This document shows, in pieces, positions 19,691 through 32,041 of a stretch of 64,000 nt of DNA. The notes under the pieces were generated by a model, which worked only from the letters and a program-made list of their open reading frames with translations, searched no databases and was not told where the DNA came from. The DNA comes from Desulfarculus baarsii DSM 2075 (GTDB lineage Bacteria > Desulfobacterota > Desulfarculia > Desulfarculales > Desulfarculaceae): contig NC_014365.1 in assembly GCF_000143965.1 (NCBI RefSeq), positions 833,501-897,500 on the forward strand, written 5' to 3'. Positions within the stretch are counted from its first letter, which is position 1; the number at the start of each line of letters is the position of its first letter. A program made the translations under genes and the position numbers.

Positions 19691-20181
19691 CGCTGGCCGT
19701 TTACCCAGGCTCCTTCGACCCGATCACCAACGGGCACCTGTCCATCCTGCGGCGCGCCCTGGAGATATTCCCGCGAATCGTGGTGGCCATCGGCCGCAAC
19801 TCCGAAAAAAAGAGCCTCTTCACCGTCGACGAGCGCCTGGAGATCATCGGCGAGGTCACCCGCAACATGAACGGCGTGCGCGCCGAGAGCTTTGACGGCC
19901 TGCTGATGGACTACGTCACTGGCCTGGGCAGCAACGTGGTGCTGCGCGGCATGCGCGCCATGAGCGACTTCGAATACGAATTTCAGATGGCCCTGATGAA
20001 CCGCAAGATCAACAAAGACGTGCAAACGGTCTTTTTGATGACCGACTACAAGTGGTTCTACGTCAGTTCGACGATCATCAAGGAGGCGGCCAGCCTGGGC
20101 GGCAACATCAGCGGCCTGGTGCCCCAGTTGGTCGAGCGCCGTCTGGCCGAGAAGTTCGCCCAACTGCGCGCGGCCCGCTGA
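19687..20181 (+). CDS. coaD: Phosphopantetheine adenylyltransferase
   Basis: Fourth step of coenzyme A synthesis, transferring AMP to 4'-phosphopantetheine. The 164-residue protein starts MTLAVYPGSFDPITNGHLSI, the HxGH-type nucleotidyltransferase motif, and ends with FVSST-like YVSSTIIKEAASLGGNI and VPQLVERRL. Length is standard. coaX, a pantothenate kinase, is elsewhere in the window. The gene converges with the AMMECR1 gene across a 55-base gap in which no clear terminator was seen. Confidence 0.97.
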   Translation: MTLAVYPGSFDPITNGHLSILRRALEIFPRIVVAIGRNSEKKSLFTVDERLEIIGEVTRNMNGVRAESFDGLLMDYVTGLGSNVVLRGMRAMSDFEYEFQMALMNRKINKDVQTVFLMTDYKWFYVSSTIIKEAASLGGNISGLVPQLVERRLAEKFAQLRAAR

Positions 20182-20236
20182 CGGCTGATGCCGGGTGATC
20201 GGCGGGCGTCAGCCCTGGCTTTCGTCCGCGCCCGTG

Positions 20237-20794
20237 TCAGGCTTGGCTTTCGCCAAAGATATCGGCGCTGAAGATGAAAATATTCACCTCCGGCTCGCGC
20301 CAACAACCGGGGTTCAGGCCGGCCTTCAGGCAGGTGTGATCCAGAAACGTCCAGCGGTCCCAGCCCTGCTCGACGGCCACCTGTGGCAGCAGCACGCCCC
20401 GGCCCCGGGGGCTGATCAGATAGATTCCGTGGCGGCCGACCTCGATCAACTCCGGGTCGTCGATCCGCTCCAGCGGCGAAAGCACGCTGACCTCGATGTC
20501 GATCTCGGCCAGTTCGTCGGGCCGCAGCGGTCGGAAGCGCGGATCCTGGCTGGCGGCGGCCACGGCCATCTGGCTCACCGTGCGCTCCAGCGAGCCGTCG
20601 CCGACAAAGTTGCCGATGCAGCCGCGCAGTTGGCCGTTTTTGTGCAGGGTGACAAAGGCGCCGCGTTCGTCGGGGGGTTGGCCGGGCGCGGTCGGCCAGG
20701 CGCGGGGCGCGCGGCCGACGGAGGCGTCCTCGACGGTCTGGCGGGCGATGGCCAGCAGGCGTTTTTTGTCCTCGGGCGAAAGGGCTTGGCTCAT
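20237..20794 (-). CDS. amrA: AmmeMemoRadiSam system protein A (AMMECR1 domain)
   Basis: A 185-residue AMMECR1-domain protein. It contains the family motif LRGCIGNF (in GQLRGCIGNFVGDGSLE), AAASQDPRFRPLRPDEL, and VEQGWDRWTFLDHTCLKAGL. AmmeMemoRadiSam proteins A, B (Memo-like) and a radical SAM partner usually occur together; only A is present here. The biochemical role is unknown. Start chosen at ATG 20794, which overlaps the NUDIX stop codon by 4 bases; the open frame extends further upstream, but that part lies in NUDIX coding sequence. Confidence 0.85.
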   Translation of the reverse strand: MSQALSPEDKKRLLAIARQTVEDASVGRAPRAWPTAPGQPPDERGAFVTLHKNGQLRGCIGNFVGDGSLERTVSQMAVAAASQDPRFRPLRPDELAEIDIEVSVLSPLERIDDPELIEVGRHGIYLISPRGRGVLLPQVAVEQGWDRWTFLDHTCLKAGLNPGCWREPEVNIFIFSADIFGESQA

Positions 20795-21288
20795 TCCATC
20801 AGCTCCATGGCGCTGACCGGCGCGGCCGGCCGCAGGCCCAGCCGCCAAGCGCGGTAGTCGTCCAAGATTTGCCGGTGATCGAAACAGATATCCGGGGGCA
20901 GCTTGTCCAGGGCGAAGGCGGCCACGGCGGCGGCGTCGTCGCCGGCGATGGGTTGGCCGCTGGCTCGCCCGGCGTAGGCGGTGGTGATGGTGTGTTGGCG
21001 CGGGTCACGCTCGGGCCGGCCGTAAACGCCGATCAGGGCCAGCACCTCGACCCGCAGGCCGGTCTCTTCCAGGGCCTCGCGGCGGGCGGCGTGGGCGGCG
21101 CTTTCGCCGTAGTCGACAAAGCCGCCGGGCAGGGCCCAGCCCAGGGGCGGGTTGGCCCGACGCACCAGCACCACCGGCCCCGGCTGGCCGCCGCCGGTCA
21201 ACTCGATGATCATGTCGGCGGTGGGGACGGGGTTGCGGTAGGCCTCGACGGTGGCCCCGCAACTGGGGCAAAGCAGATCGCGTCTCAT
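20791..21288 (-). CDS. NUDIX hydrolase with an N-terminal CxxC
   Basis: A 165-residue protein: a short N-terminal element with CPSCG (half a zinc ribbon), then a NUDIX fold with the box GGFVDYGESAAHAARREALEETGLRV (GX5EX7REUXEEXGU complete, about residues 58-82). It probably hydrolyses a nucleoside diphosphate derivative; the substrate cannot be read from sequence. The start ATG at 21288 overlaps the end of the Cys-rich gene upstream, and the stop overlaps the AMMECR1 start, so the four minus-strand genes form one operon. Confidence 0.85.
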   Translation of the reverse strand: MRRDLLCPSCGATVEAYRNPVPTADMIIELTGGGQPGPVVLVRRANPPLGWALPGGFVDYGESAAHAARREALEETGLRVEVLALIGVYGRPERDPRQHTITTAYAGRASGQPIAGDDAAAVAAFALDKLPPDICFDHRQILDDYRAWRLGLRPAAPVSAMELME

Positions 21289-21677
21289 GGCTGGGCCCTT
21301 GGCCCCGGCTTGGCGCGGGGCAGAAAATCCTCGCAACGCCCGGGGCAGGGCGGCAAAAGCAGTTGGCAATAGATCAGGTGCTGGTGGATGCAGATTTGGC
21401 CATGGACGTCGGGGACGAAGTCGGGGCACTTCAGCGCGCCGATGGCCTCGGCGGTCTTTTGCATGATGTGCCGTCGGGCCACCTCGCGGTCGTTGGGGTC
21501 GGCCAGGCGATCGAGGCGGTTGAGGCGATCGCGGGTCTGGGCCCCCAGTTTGCCCCGGGCCTGCATCATCGGGCAGAAGGCCGCCGCCGATTCGGCCTGG
21601 CTGCGCGTGCGGGCGCAACGGCCGGCCAGGTAATAGGCGCAGGCGCGCCCGCTGATGGCGGTGACCTCGGCCGGCAC
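21285..21677 (-). CDS. Cysteine-rich protein of unknown function
   Basis: A 130-residue protein not recognised. It starts at GTG 21677, whose G is the last base of the MOSC TAG stop, and ends 4 bases into the NUDIX gene. Its cysteines fall in clusters: CAYYLAGRCART near residue 12, FCPMM near 30, KCPDF near 83, then QICIHQHLIYCQLLLPPCPGRC close to the C-terminus, with several His. The spacing suggests iron-sulfur or zinc binding (inference). Overlaps on both sides and normal codon use support a real gene. Residues 35-75 are charged and helical. Confidence 0.6.
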   Translation of the reverse strand: MPAEVTAISGRACAYYLAGRCARTRSQAESAAAFCPMMQARGKLGAQTRDRLNRLDRLADPNDREVARRHIMQKTAEAIGALKCPDFVPDVHGQICIHQHLIYCQLLLPPCPGRCEDFLPRAKPGPRAQP

Positions 21678-22117
21678 TAATCCTCCAGCAAACGCACCGC
21701 ATCGCCGGGGCGCACCGTCCCGGCGTTGAGCACGCGCACGAAAATGCCCTGGCGGGGCATGATACAGTCGCCCACTTTCTGGCGGATGGCGCAGCCGGCG
21801 TGGCATTCCTTGCCGATCTGGGTGACGGCGGCGCGCACCGGGCCGATCTGCAGCAGCGTCCCCACCGGCAGGGTGTGCAGACAAAGACCCCGGGTGGTAA
21901 TGTTTTCGGCGAAATCGCCGGGGTTTACCTCGGCTCCCCGTTGGCGCATGATATCAATTGACTCCATGGCCAACAGCGAAAGCTGCCTGTGCCATGGGCC
22001 GGCGTGGGCGTCGCCGACCAGGCCCACGTCGGGCTCCAGGCGACCTTCGGCGATGGGCGTTTTGGGCAGGCCTTTTTCCAGGCTGATGTTGACCGAGACT
22101 ACTTCCGCGTGGCTCAT
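21677..22117 (-). CDS. MOSC domain protein
   Basis: A 146-residue single MOSC domain, the fold found in molybdenum-cofactor sulfurases and in YiiM-like proteins. It has VVSVNISLEKGLPK, GDAHAGPWHRQLSLLA, NPGDFAENITTRG and the conserved cysteine in IGKECHAGC. MOSC proteins are thought to carry sulfur on that cysteine to metal-sulfur centres. It is the first gene of the minus-strand operon. Its start codon overlaps the ATG of the divergent tilS frame by two bases, so one of the two starts may be misassigned. Confidence 0.88.
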   Translation of the reverse strand: MSHAEVVSVNISLEKGLPKTPIAEGRLEPDVGLVGDAHAGPWHRQLSLLAMESIDIMRQRGAEVNPGDFAENITTRGLCLHTLPVGTLLQIGPVRAAVTQIGKECHAGCAIRQKVGDCIMPRQGIFVRVLNAGTVRPGDAVRLLED

Positions 22118-23596
22118 GATTTTGGACCCCGAAAAAAAAGGTTCTCATCAGAACTTATATCCAGCGGCGGCCGGCGTCAAGGACGCACCGCGACCGCCCT
22201 TGGCCAAGCCGTGGCCGGGGCCGGGGACGCTGGTCGCGGCGGTCAGCGGCGGGGCCGATTCGGTGGCGATGCTGCGGCTGTTGGCCGAGCAGGCGTCCGA
22301 GCGGGGCTGGCGGCTGGTGGTGGGCCACGTGGACCACGGTCTGCGGGCGGATTCGGCCGTCGACGCCGCCTTCGTGGCCGATCTGGCCGGGGCGCTGGGC
22401 CTGGAGTGTCGGGTGGTCAGGGTCGTGGCCAGGCAGGCGGGGCTTTCGCCCGAGGACGCCGCGCGCCGGGCGCGCCGTCAGGCGCTATTGGCCCTGGCCG
22501 AGGAACTGGACGCCGTGGCCGTGGCCCTGGCCCACACCATCGACGATCAGGCCGAGACGGTGCTGGCCCGGCTTTTGACCGGCGCGGGCCCCGGCGGCCT
22601 GGCGGCCATGCGGCCCCGGTCCGGCCCGCTGTGGCGGCCGCTGCTGGCCGTGCGCGGCCGGGAACTGCGCGATTATCTGGCCGCCCTGGGCCAGCCCTGG
22701 CGCGAAGACCCCAGCAACGCCGATCGGGCCTATCAGCGCAACCGCCTGCGCCACGCCGTTTTGCCCCTGTGTCGCCAACTGATCAACCCCCGCGCCGACG
22801 AGGCCCTGGCCCGCCTGGCCGGCCTGCTGGCCGACGAGGAAGATTATTGGCGCGGCCTGCTCGATGACGCCTTGGCCGCCCACGGTCGCCGCGAGGGCGC
22901 AAGCCTCTGCCTGTCGCTGGGCTGGCTGCTGGCCCAGCCGCCGTTTTTGCGGCGACGCATGATGCGCCACATCGCAGGCCGGCTGCTGGGCGGTGGCCAG
23001 CACCTGCTCTTTGACCACGTGGCGGGCCTGGAGCGCCTGCTGACCATGGCCGCCGGCAAGAGCCTGACCTTGCCTTTTGGCTTGCGGGCCTGGCGCGAGC
23101 ACGAACATCTGCGCCTGGCCCCGGACGTTGATCCGCCGCCGCTACGCGTCCGGCTGGACGGCCCCGGCCTGGTGGATCTGCCGGCGCTGGGCACGGCGCT
23201 GCTGGCGCGGGAAGTGGCCCCCGGCGCGACGCTTCGGGCCAGGGGTGGTCGGGCCTGGCTGCCGCTTGAGGATGTGCGCTGGCCGCTGGAGCTTTGCTGG
23301 CCCTGGCCGGGCATGCGTTTTTGGCCGCTGGGCGCGCCGGGAGCCAAGCGGCTGAGCAAGATCGCCATCGACCGCAAGGTCCCGCCGTGGTGGCGAAAAC
23401 GCCTGCTGGTCGTGGCCGACGAGGGCGGTCCGTGGTGGGTCTGGCCGCTGGCCCCGGCCCAGCGGGCCAGGGTGAGGGCCGATGGGCCGCTGTTGGAGCT
23501 AAGCCTCGTTGACAGCTTGGCAAACTGGCCATATAGTATTGAGTTCAAAGGTCCGATTTCGGACCGTGAGTTGCCACTCCCAACCTGGGCCGAGCC

Positions 23597-23600
<4 letters not shown>
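22116..23600 (+). CDS. tilS: tRNA(Ile)-lysidine synthase
   Basis: Modifies C34 of the CAU-anticodon tRNA-Ile to lysidine using ATP and lysine. The PP-loop motif SGGADS is at residues 44-49, followed by [35 protein letters not shown] and a C-terminal TilS substrate-binding region with [17 protein letters not shown]. Length is 494 residues from ATG 22116. That start lacks a good ribosome site and overlaps the divergent MOSC start; TTG 22200, just before the PP-loop domain, is the alternative. The stop overlaps the ftsH ATG, a standard tilS-ftsH junction. Confidence 0.9.
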
Positions 23601-25538
<1,938 letters not shown>

Positions 25539-25555
<17 letters not shown>

Positions 25556-26408
25556 AGTCAAACGTCGGCTGGATCTGCCCGGCGGCGGCGCGTTGGAGCT
25601 GGGCGAGCGCACGCTGATCATGGGCGTGGTCAACGTCACGCCCGATTCGTTTTCCGACGGCGGTCGTTATCAAGATATAGAAGCGGCCGTGGCCCATGGC
25701 CTGAGCCTGGTGGCCCAGGGGGCCGACATCCTCGACGTGGGCGGCGAATCGACCCGGCCCGGCTCCGACCCGGTTTCGGCCGAGGAAGAGATCGCCAGGG
25801 TCGTCCCGGTGATCGCCGGCCTGGCCCGCCAGTGCGAGGCCGTCATCAGCATCGACACCAACAAGGCCCAGGTGGCCGCTGCGGCCATGGCGGCCGGGGC
25901 GCGCCTCATCAACGACGTCACCGCCCTGACCGGCGACCCGGCCATGACCGCCGTGGCCGTCGAAAGCGGCGCGGCGGTGGTGTTGATGCACATGTTGGGC
26001 ACGCCAAAGACCATGCAGCAAAGCCCCGCCTACGACGACGTGGTGGCCGAGGTCGGCGCTTATCTGGTCCAGCGGGCCCAGGCGGTGGAGGCCGCCGGCG
26101 TGGCGCGCGGGCGCATCATTATCGATCCGGGCATCGGCTTTGGCAAAAATCTCGAACACAACCTGAGCCTGCTGCGCAACCTGCCGCGCCTGGCCGAGTT
26201 GGGCTATCCGCTGCTGTTGGGGGCCAGCCGCAAGGCCTTCATCGGTCAGCTGACCGGCCGGCCGGTGGAGCTGCGCCTGTGGGGCACGCTGGGCGCGCAC
26301 GTGCTGGGCGCGGCCCTGGGCGCCGATATCGTGCGCGTCCACGACGTGGCCCCCCTGCGTGACGCCCTGGCGGTCTGCGACGCCGTCATGGCCCGGGAGC
26401 CCCGCTGA
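25539..26408 (+). CDS. folP: Dihydropteroate synthase
   Basis: Joins p-aminobenzoate and pterin diphosphate in folate synthesis. The 289-residue protein contains the signatures [19 protein letters not shown] and [18 protein letters not shown], then [20 protein letters not shown] and [11 protein letters not shown], all of the DHPS TIM barrel. ATG 25539 is used; ATG 25548 is an alternative. The last base is shared with the cdaA start, and ftsH-folP-cdaA-cdaR-glmM is a known bacterial arrangement. Confidence 0.96.
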
Positions 26409-27250
26409 TGGGCGATCTCCTGGCGCTTTTGCAACAATTGCGCTGGCAGGATCTGGCCGACATCGCCCTGGTGGCCTTTGTCTTTTACCAGATAATCCTC
26501 TTGGTGCGCGGCACCAGGGCCATGCAGATGCTCACCGGCCTGGGCCTGGTGATGGCGGTGTGGTGGCTCAGCCGCGAACTGGACATGGTGGCCACCAACT
26601 GGCTGATCACCTCGTTTCTGTCGTCGTTGGTGGTGGTGGTCATCGTCATCTTCCAGGCCGACATCCGCCGGGCCCTGACGCGCATGGGCCAGCGCTCGAT
26701 CTTTGCCAACCACGCGCCTCAAGCCGACACCCTGCGCGATGTGGCCACGGCCGCCGGCATCATGGCCCGGCGGCGCACCGGCGCGCTGATGGTGCTGGAG
26801 CGGCGCACCGGCCTGGAAGACTACATCGAAGGCAGCGTCAAGATCGAGGCCCAGGTCTCGGCCGAGTTGTTGGTGAGCATCTTCCAGGTCACGGGGCCGT
26901 TGCACGACGGCGCGGTGGTCATCGAGGGCGGCAAGATTCGCGTGGCCCGCTGCATGTTGCCCCTGGCCAAGGACGCCGAGGCCGGCCGCCGGCTGGGTTC
27001 GCGGCACCTGGCGGCCATGGGCCTTTCGTCCGAGAGCGATGCGGTGGTGGTGGTGGTCAGTGAGGAGCGAGGCCAGATCAGCCTGGCCCTGGGCGGCAAG
27101 TTGGTGGGGCCGCTGGAGGTCGAGCAGTTGCAGCAAAAGCTGGGCGAGCTGTTCCCCCAGACCGACCCGAACCAAACCGTCGCCGCCCGTTTGTGGGGCG
27201 GCCTGCGCCATCTGGCCGGCGGTTTCTCCAAGGACAAAGACCGTGCTTGA
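26408..27250 (+). CDS. cdaA: Diadenylate cyclase CdaA
   Basis: Makes cyclic di-AMP from two ATP. The 280-residue protein has three N-terminal membrane helices (about residues 15-100) and a DAC domain with the catalytic D167-G168-A169 in LHDGAVVI. The second motif reads R199-H200-L201 (GSRHLAAMGLSSESDA) where RHR is usual. CdaA activity is commonly tied to cell-wall and osmotic homeostasis through the neighbouring cdaR and glmM products. It overlaps cdaR by 8 bases. Confidence 0.93.
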   Translation: MGDLLALLQQLRWQDLADIALVAFVFYQIILLVRGTRAMQMLTGLGLVMAVWWLSRELDMVATNWLITSFLSSLVVVVIVIFQADIRRALTRMGQRSIFANHAPQADTLRDVATAAGIMARRRTGALMVLERRTGLEDYIEGSVKIEAQVSAELLVSIFQVTGPLHDGAVVIEGGKIRVARCMLPLAKDAEAGRRLGSRHLAAMGLSSESDAVVVVVSEERGQISLALGGKLVGPLEVEQLQQKLGELFPQTDPNQTVAARLWGGLRHLAGGFSKDKDRA

Positions 27251-27893
27251 GCGCCTGCGCAACAATTGGCAGTTGAAGCTGCTGGCCCTGTTTTTTTCGG
27301 TGATGCTGTGGCTGATCGTGGTCGGCGTGGAAAAGGCCGAAATCACGGTGAAAGTTCCGGTAGAGGTCTTTGGCCAGAGCCCGAATCTGGTTGTCGATGG
27401 CGAGGTGGCCCCGGAGCTTGATCTGCGCCTCTACGGCCCGCGCACGCTGGTGCGTGGCGTGGCCGAGCGGCGGCCGGTCAAGCAGGTCAACCTCAAGGGC
27501 CTGGCCGCCGGCGAGCACGTCTTCCGGCTGGGCGTCGAGGACATCTCGCTGCCGCCGTGGGTCAGCGTGGTGCGCGTGAGCCCCTCGGAGATCCGCCTGA
27601 AGCTGGTTGAGCGCTTTTCGCGCCAGGTGCGGGTCAGCCCGGTGATCAAGGGCCAGCCGGCCGACGGCTTCGAGTTGGAGGCGGTGACCTTCGACCCGCC
27701 CATGGTCACCGTCAGCGGCCTGCAAAAAGACTTGGCCGAGCTGGATTGGATCTGGAGCGAGCAGATCAGCGTCAGCGGGCTGAGCCAATCCACCGAAAAG
27801 CTCGTCGAACTGCGCCGGCCGGCCGGCCGCTCCGTGCTGGTCTCGCCGACGACGGTCAAGGCCATTATTTCCATCAAGGCGGCAAGTATCTAA
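27243..27893 (+). CDS. cdaR: YbbR-domain protein (CdaA regulator CdaR)
   Basis: A 216-residue membrane-anchored protein: one N-terminal hydrophobic helix (LKLLALFFSVMLWLIVVGVE, about residues 11-30), then two YbbR-type beta-rich repeats outside the membrane. In other bacteria CdaR binds and tunes CdaA. Only two YbbR repeats fit here, against four in Bacillus. Start GTG 27243 lies inside cdaA; glmM follows after 33 bases. Confidence 0.85.
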   Translation: MLERLRNNWQLKLLALFFSVMLWLIVVGVEKAEITVKVPVEVFGQSPNLVVDGEVAPELDLRLYGPRTLVRGVAERRPVKQVNLKGLAAGEHVFRLGVEDISLPPWVSVVRVSPSEIRLKLVERFSRQVRVSPVIKGQPADGFELEAVTFDPPMVTVSGLQKDLAELDWIWSEQISVSGLSQSTEKLVELRRPAGRSVLVSPTTVKAIISIKAASI

Positions 27894-27926
27894 CCCCGGC
27901 GTTGGCCGGGTTCGCGGCGAGGTTTC

Positions 27927-29297
<1,371 letters not shown>

Positions 29298-29319
29298 TAA
29301 CAAGCTCTGGAGTTTTTCG

Positions 29320-30087
29320 ATGCTACTTGCCATTGACGTGGGCAACACCAACACTGTTATCGGCGTCTTCCAGCAAGAAAAACTGGTGGCCGATTGGCGG
29401 GTGCGCACCGAGCCAGAACGCACCCGCGACGAACTGGCGATCTTGATCAAAAACCTCTTTGCCAACAGCCCCCTGTCGCTCAGCAGCATCCGCGGGGTGA
29501 TCATCTCCTGCGTGGTGCCGCCGGTGGTCAACGCCTTCAATCAGTTCTGTCGGCGCTACCTGGACATGAACCCCATGTTCGTGGGGCCGGGCATGAAAAC
29601 GGGCATGCCCATCCTCTACGACAACCCCCGCGAAGTGGGGGCCGACCGCATCGTCAACGCCGTGGCCGCCTATGAGCGCCACCGCTGCGACCTGATCGTG
29701 GTCGATTTCGGCACGGCCACCACCTTCGACTGCATCTCGGCCAAGGGCGAATACCTGGGCGGGGCCATCGCGCCGGGCATCAGCATCAGCATGGACGCTC
29801 TGTTCACCCGCGCCAGCAAGCTGCCCCGGGTCGAGATCTTCAATCAGCCCAAGGCCGCCGTGGCCAAGGACACCATCAGCGCGATGAACGCCGGCATTGT
29901 TTTCGGTTACGCCGGCCTGGTCGACGGCCTGGTGCGGGCGATCAACGCCGAGCGCGGCTTGCAGAGCAAGGTCATCGCCACCGGCGGCCTGGCCAGGGTC
30001 ATCGCCACCCAGTCGGAGACGCTGGAGGATATCGACGAACTGCTGACCCTGGACGGCCTGCGCATCCTCTACCAGCGCAATCAATGA
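29320..30087 (+). CDS. coaX: Type III pantothenate kinase
   Basis: Phosphorylates pantothenate in coenzyme A synthesis. The 255-residue ASKHA-fold protein opens LLAIDVGNTNTVIGVF and contains the type III motifs PREVGADRIVNAVAA and VVDFGTATTFDCIS, then GGAIAPGISIS. No biotin-ligase domain is fused to it. Its stop overlaps the next gene's ATG by 4 bases. Confidence 0.96.
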   Translation: MLLAIDVGNTNTVIGVFQQEKLVADWRVRTEPERTRDELAILIKNLFANSPLSLSSIRGVIISCVVPPVVNAFNQFCRRYLDMNPMFVGPGMKTGMPILYDNPREVGADRIVNAVAAYERHRCDLIVVDFGTATTFDCISAKGEYLGGAIAPGISISMDALFTRASKLPRVEIFNQPKAAVAKDTISAMNAGIVFGYAGLVDGLVRAINAERGLQSKVIATGGLARVIATQSETLEDIDELLTLDGLRILYQRNQ

Positions 30088-30983
30088 CCGCCGCCCGCGC
30101 GCCGATCTGGCCCCGGCCGGGCCGCGCGGTGGCCGTGACCGCCCCGGCCGGCCGGGTCGAGCCCGTGGCCCTGGCCGCCGGCCTGGAGGCCTTGCGCGCC
30201 CTGGTCGGCCAGCGTCCGCTGCTGGCCGAAGGTCTGGCCACGGCCGAGGGCTATCTGGCCGGGCCCGACCAGCAACGGGCCGCGCGCCTGGGCCGGCTGT
30301 GGGCCGACGAAACGGTGGACCTGATCGTCTGCGCGCGGGGCGGTTTTGGCTCCTCCAGGCTGCTGCCGCTGCTGGATCTACCGGCCATGGCCGCCGCCGG
30401 CAAGTGCCTGCTGGGCTTTTCCGACATTACCTGCCTGGTGCTGGCCCTGGCCTGTCGGGGCCTGGTCGGCCTGCACGGCCCGGTGCTGACCCAACTGCCC
30501 CGGCTGGACCAGGCCAGCCTGGCCGACGTGAGCGCGCTGTTGGCCGGGCGGCCGCCCTGGCCGGGGCGCTTGACGGGCCAGGGGGCCGGCGGCGGCGTGG
30601 CCGAGGGCCCTCTGCTGGGCGGCAACCTGACCATGCTCTGCCACCTGGTCGGCACGCCGTGGCAGCCCGATCTGGACGGGGCCATCCTCTGCCTGGAAGA
30701 CACCGGCGAGGCCCCCTATCGCCTGGATCGCATGATCACCAAGCTGGAGCTGACCGGCCTGCTGGATCGGGTGGCCGGCGTGGCCCTGGGCGGCCTCGAC
30801 GCCGCCGGCCAGAGCCCGCCCGAGCACCTGGAGGCGCTCATGAACCGCCTGCGCGTCCGGGGCCTGCCGTTGGTCTGGGATCTGCCCTTTGGCCACGGCG
30901 CGCGCAACCGCATCCTGCCCATGGGCGCACGGGCCCGCCTCGACGGCGCGGCCGGCCTGCTGGAAACGGGGTTGGACCTGTGA
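30084..30983 (+). CDS. LD-carboxypeptidase (peptidase family S66)
   Basis: Probably trims D-Ala from muropeptide tetrapeptides in peptidoglycan recycling. The 299-residue product shows AVTAPAGRVEP, the nucleophile region CARGGFGSSRLLPLLD, LLGFSDITCL, the Glu of CLEDTGEAPYRLDRM, and the His in LPFGHGARN, matching the Ser-Glu-His triad layout of LdcA. There is no signal peptide, so it acts in the cytoplasm. It precedes a serine hydrolase and mpl, which supports the recycling role. Confidence 0.9.
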   Translation: MTAARAPIWPRPGRAVAVTAPAGRVEPVALAAGLEALRALVGQRPLLAEGLATAEGYLAGPDQQRAARLGRLWADETVDLIVCARGGFGSSRLLPLLDLPAMAAAGKCLLGFSDITCLVLALACRGLVGLHGPVLTQLPRLDQASLADVSALLAGRPPWPGRLTGQGAGGGVAEGPLLGGNLTMLCHLVGTPWQPDLDGAILCLEDTGEAPYRLDRMITKLELTGLLDRVAGVALGGLDAAGQSPPEHLEALMNRLRVRGLPLVWDLPFGHGARNRILPMGARARLDGAAGLLETGLDL

Positions 30984-32041
30984 TCGAAAAACTGCAAGCC
31001 ATGCTGGACGACGGCGTGGCCCGGGGCGTGGCCCCGGCCATGGTCCTGCACCTGTGGCAGGGCAGTGAAGCCGGCTGCCGGCTGAGCGCCGGCGCGGCCG
31101 AGCCCGACACCTACTTCGACCTGGCCTCGCTGACCAAGCCCCTGGCCACGGCGCTGTTGGCCTTTGACCTGGCCGCCGATGGCGTCTTGCCCCTGGAGGC
31201 CACCCTGGGCCAGGTCTGGGGTGATGTGACCCCGCCCGACAAGCGGCCCATCAGCGTCGCCCACCTGCTTTGCCACGCATCGGGCCTGCCGGCTCACCGG
31301 CCCTTTTATCAGGCCCTGGAAAAGCTGGCCGCGCCCAGCGCCCGCCGGGGGCTACTCAAGGCCATGCTGCTCAACGAGCCCCTGGAGGCCCCGCCGGGCG
31401 CGCGGGCGGTCTACAGCGACCTGGGCTACATGCTGCTTGGCCTGCTGCTGGAGGAGGCCGCGGGCGTGCTGCTGGAGACGGCCGTGGCCCAGACCCACGC
31501 CAGGCTGGGTCTCAGCGACGCCCCGCGCTTCAACCCCACCGGCGGCCCGGCCCCCATCGCCCTTTCGCGCATCGCCCCTTGCGGGCCGCTGCCCGGCCGG
31601 CCGCTGATCCACGGCCAGGTCGAAGACGAAAACGCCTTTGCCATGGGCGGCGTGGCCGGCCACAGCGGGCTTTTCGGCGCGTCGGCCCAGGTGGTGGCCC
31701 TGATGGCGGCCATGGCCCGGCTGACTGCCGGCGAGGGCCCCTGGCCGGCCCAGATCGTCGCGCCGCTTTTTCACGTCGACGCCGCCACGCCCGGCTCCAC
31801 GCGCACCGCCGGGCTGGACACGCCCTGCGGCCCGGAAAGCGCCGCCGGCCCCAACGCCCCGGCCGGCGTGGTCGGCCACCTGGGCTTCACGGGGGTGAGC
31901 ATGTGGCTGCACCCGGCCAGCCGACGCGGCGTGGTTTTGCTGACCAACCGCGTGGCCCTGGGCCGAGCCAACGACGCCATCGGCCCCTTCCGCCGCCAAG
32001 TCCACCAACTGGCCTGGCGCGCCTTGGGAGAAACTTCTTGA
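30980..32041 (+). CDS. Beta-lactamase/EstB-type serine hydrolase
   Basis: A 353-residue penicillin-binding-protein-like hydrolase. The SxxK motif S50-LTK53 is followed by HLLCHASGLPAH, the tyrosine motif YSDLGYMLLG, and GHSGLFGASAQVVAL. This pattern fits the class C beta-lactamase/EstB superfamily, whose substrates range from muropeptides to esters. No signal peptide is seen, which argues against a periplasmic lactamase and for a cytoplasmic role beside the S66 peptidase and Mpl. Start GTG 30980 overlaps the previous stop. Confidence 0.85.
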   Translation: MIEKLQAMLDDGVARGVAPAMVLHLWQGSEAGCRLSAGAAEPDTYFDLASLTKPLATALLAFDLAADGVLPLEATLGQVWGDVTPPDKRPISVAHLLCHASGLPAHRPFYQALEKLAAPSARRGLLKAMLLNEPLEAPPGARAVYSDLGYMLLGLLLEEAAGVLLETAVAQTHARLGLSDAPRFNPTGGPAPIALSRIAPCGPLPGRPLIHGQVEDENAFAMGGVAGHSGLFGASAQVVALMAAMARLTAGEGPWPAQIVAPLFHVDAATPGSTRTAGLDTPCGPESAAGPNAPAGVVGHLGFTGVSMWLHPASRRGVVLLTNRVALGRANDAIGPFRRQVHQLAWRALGETS

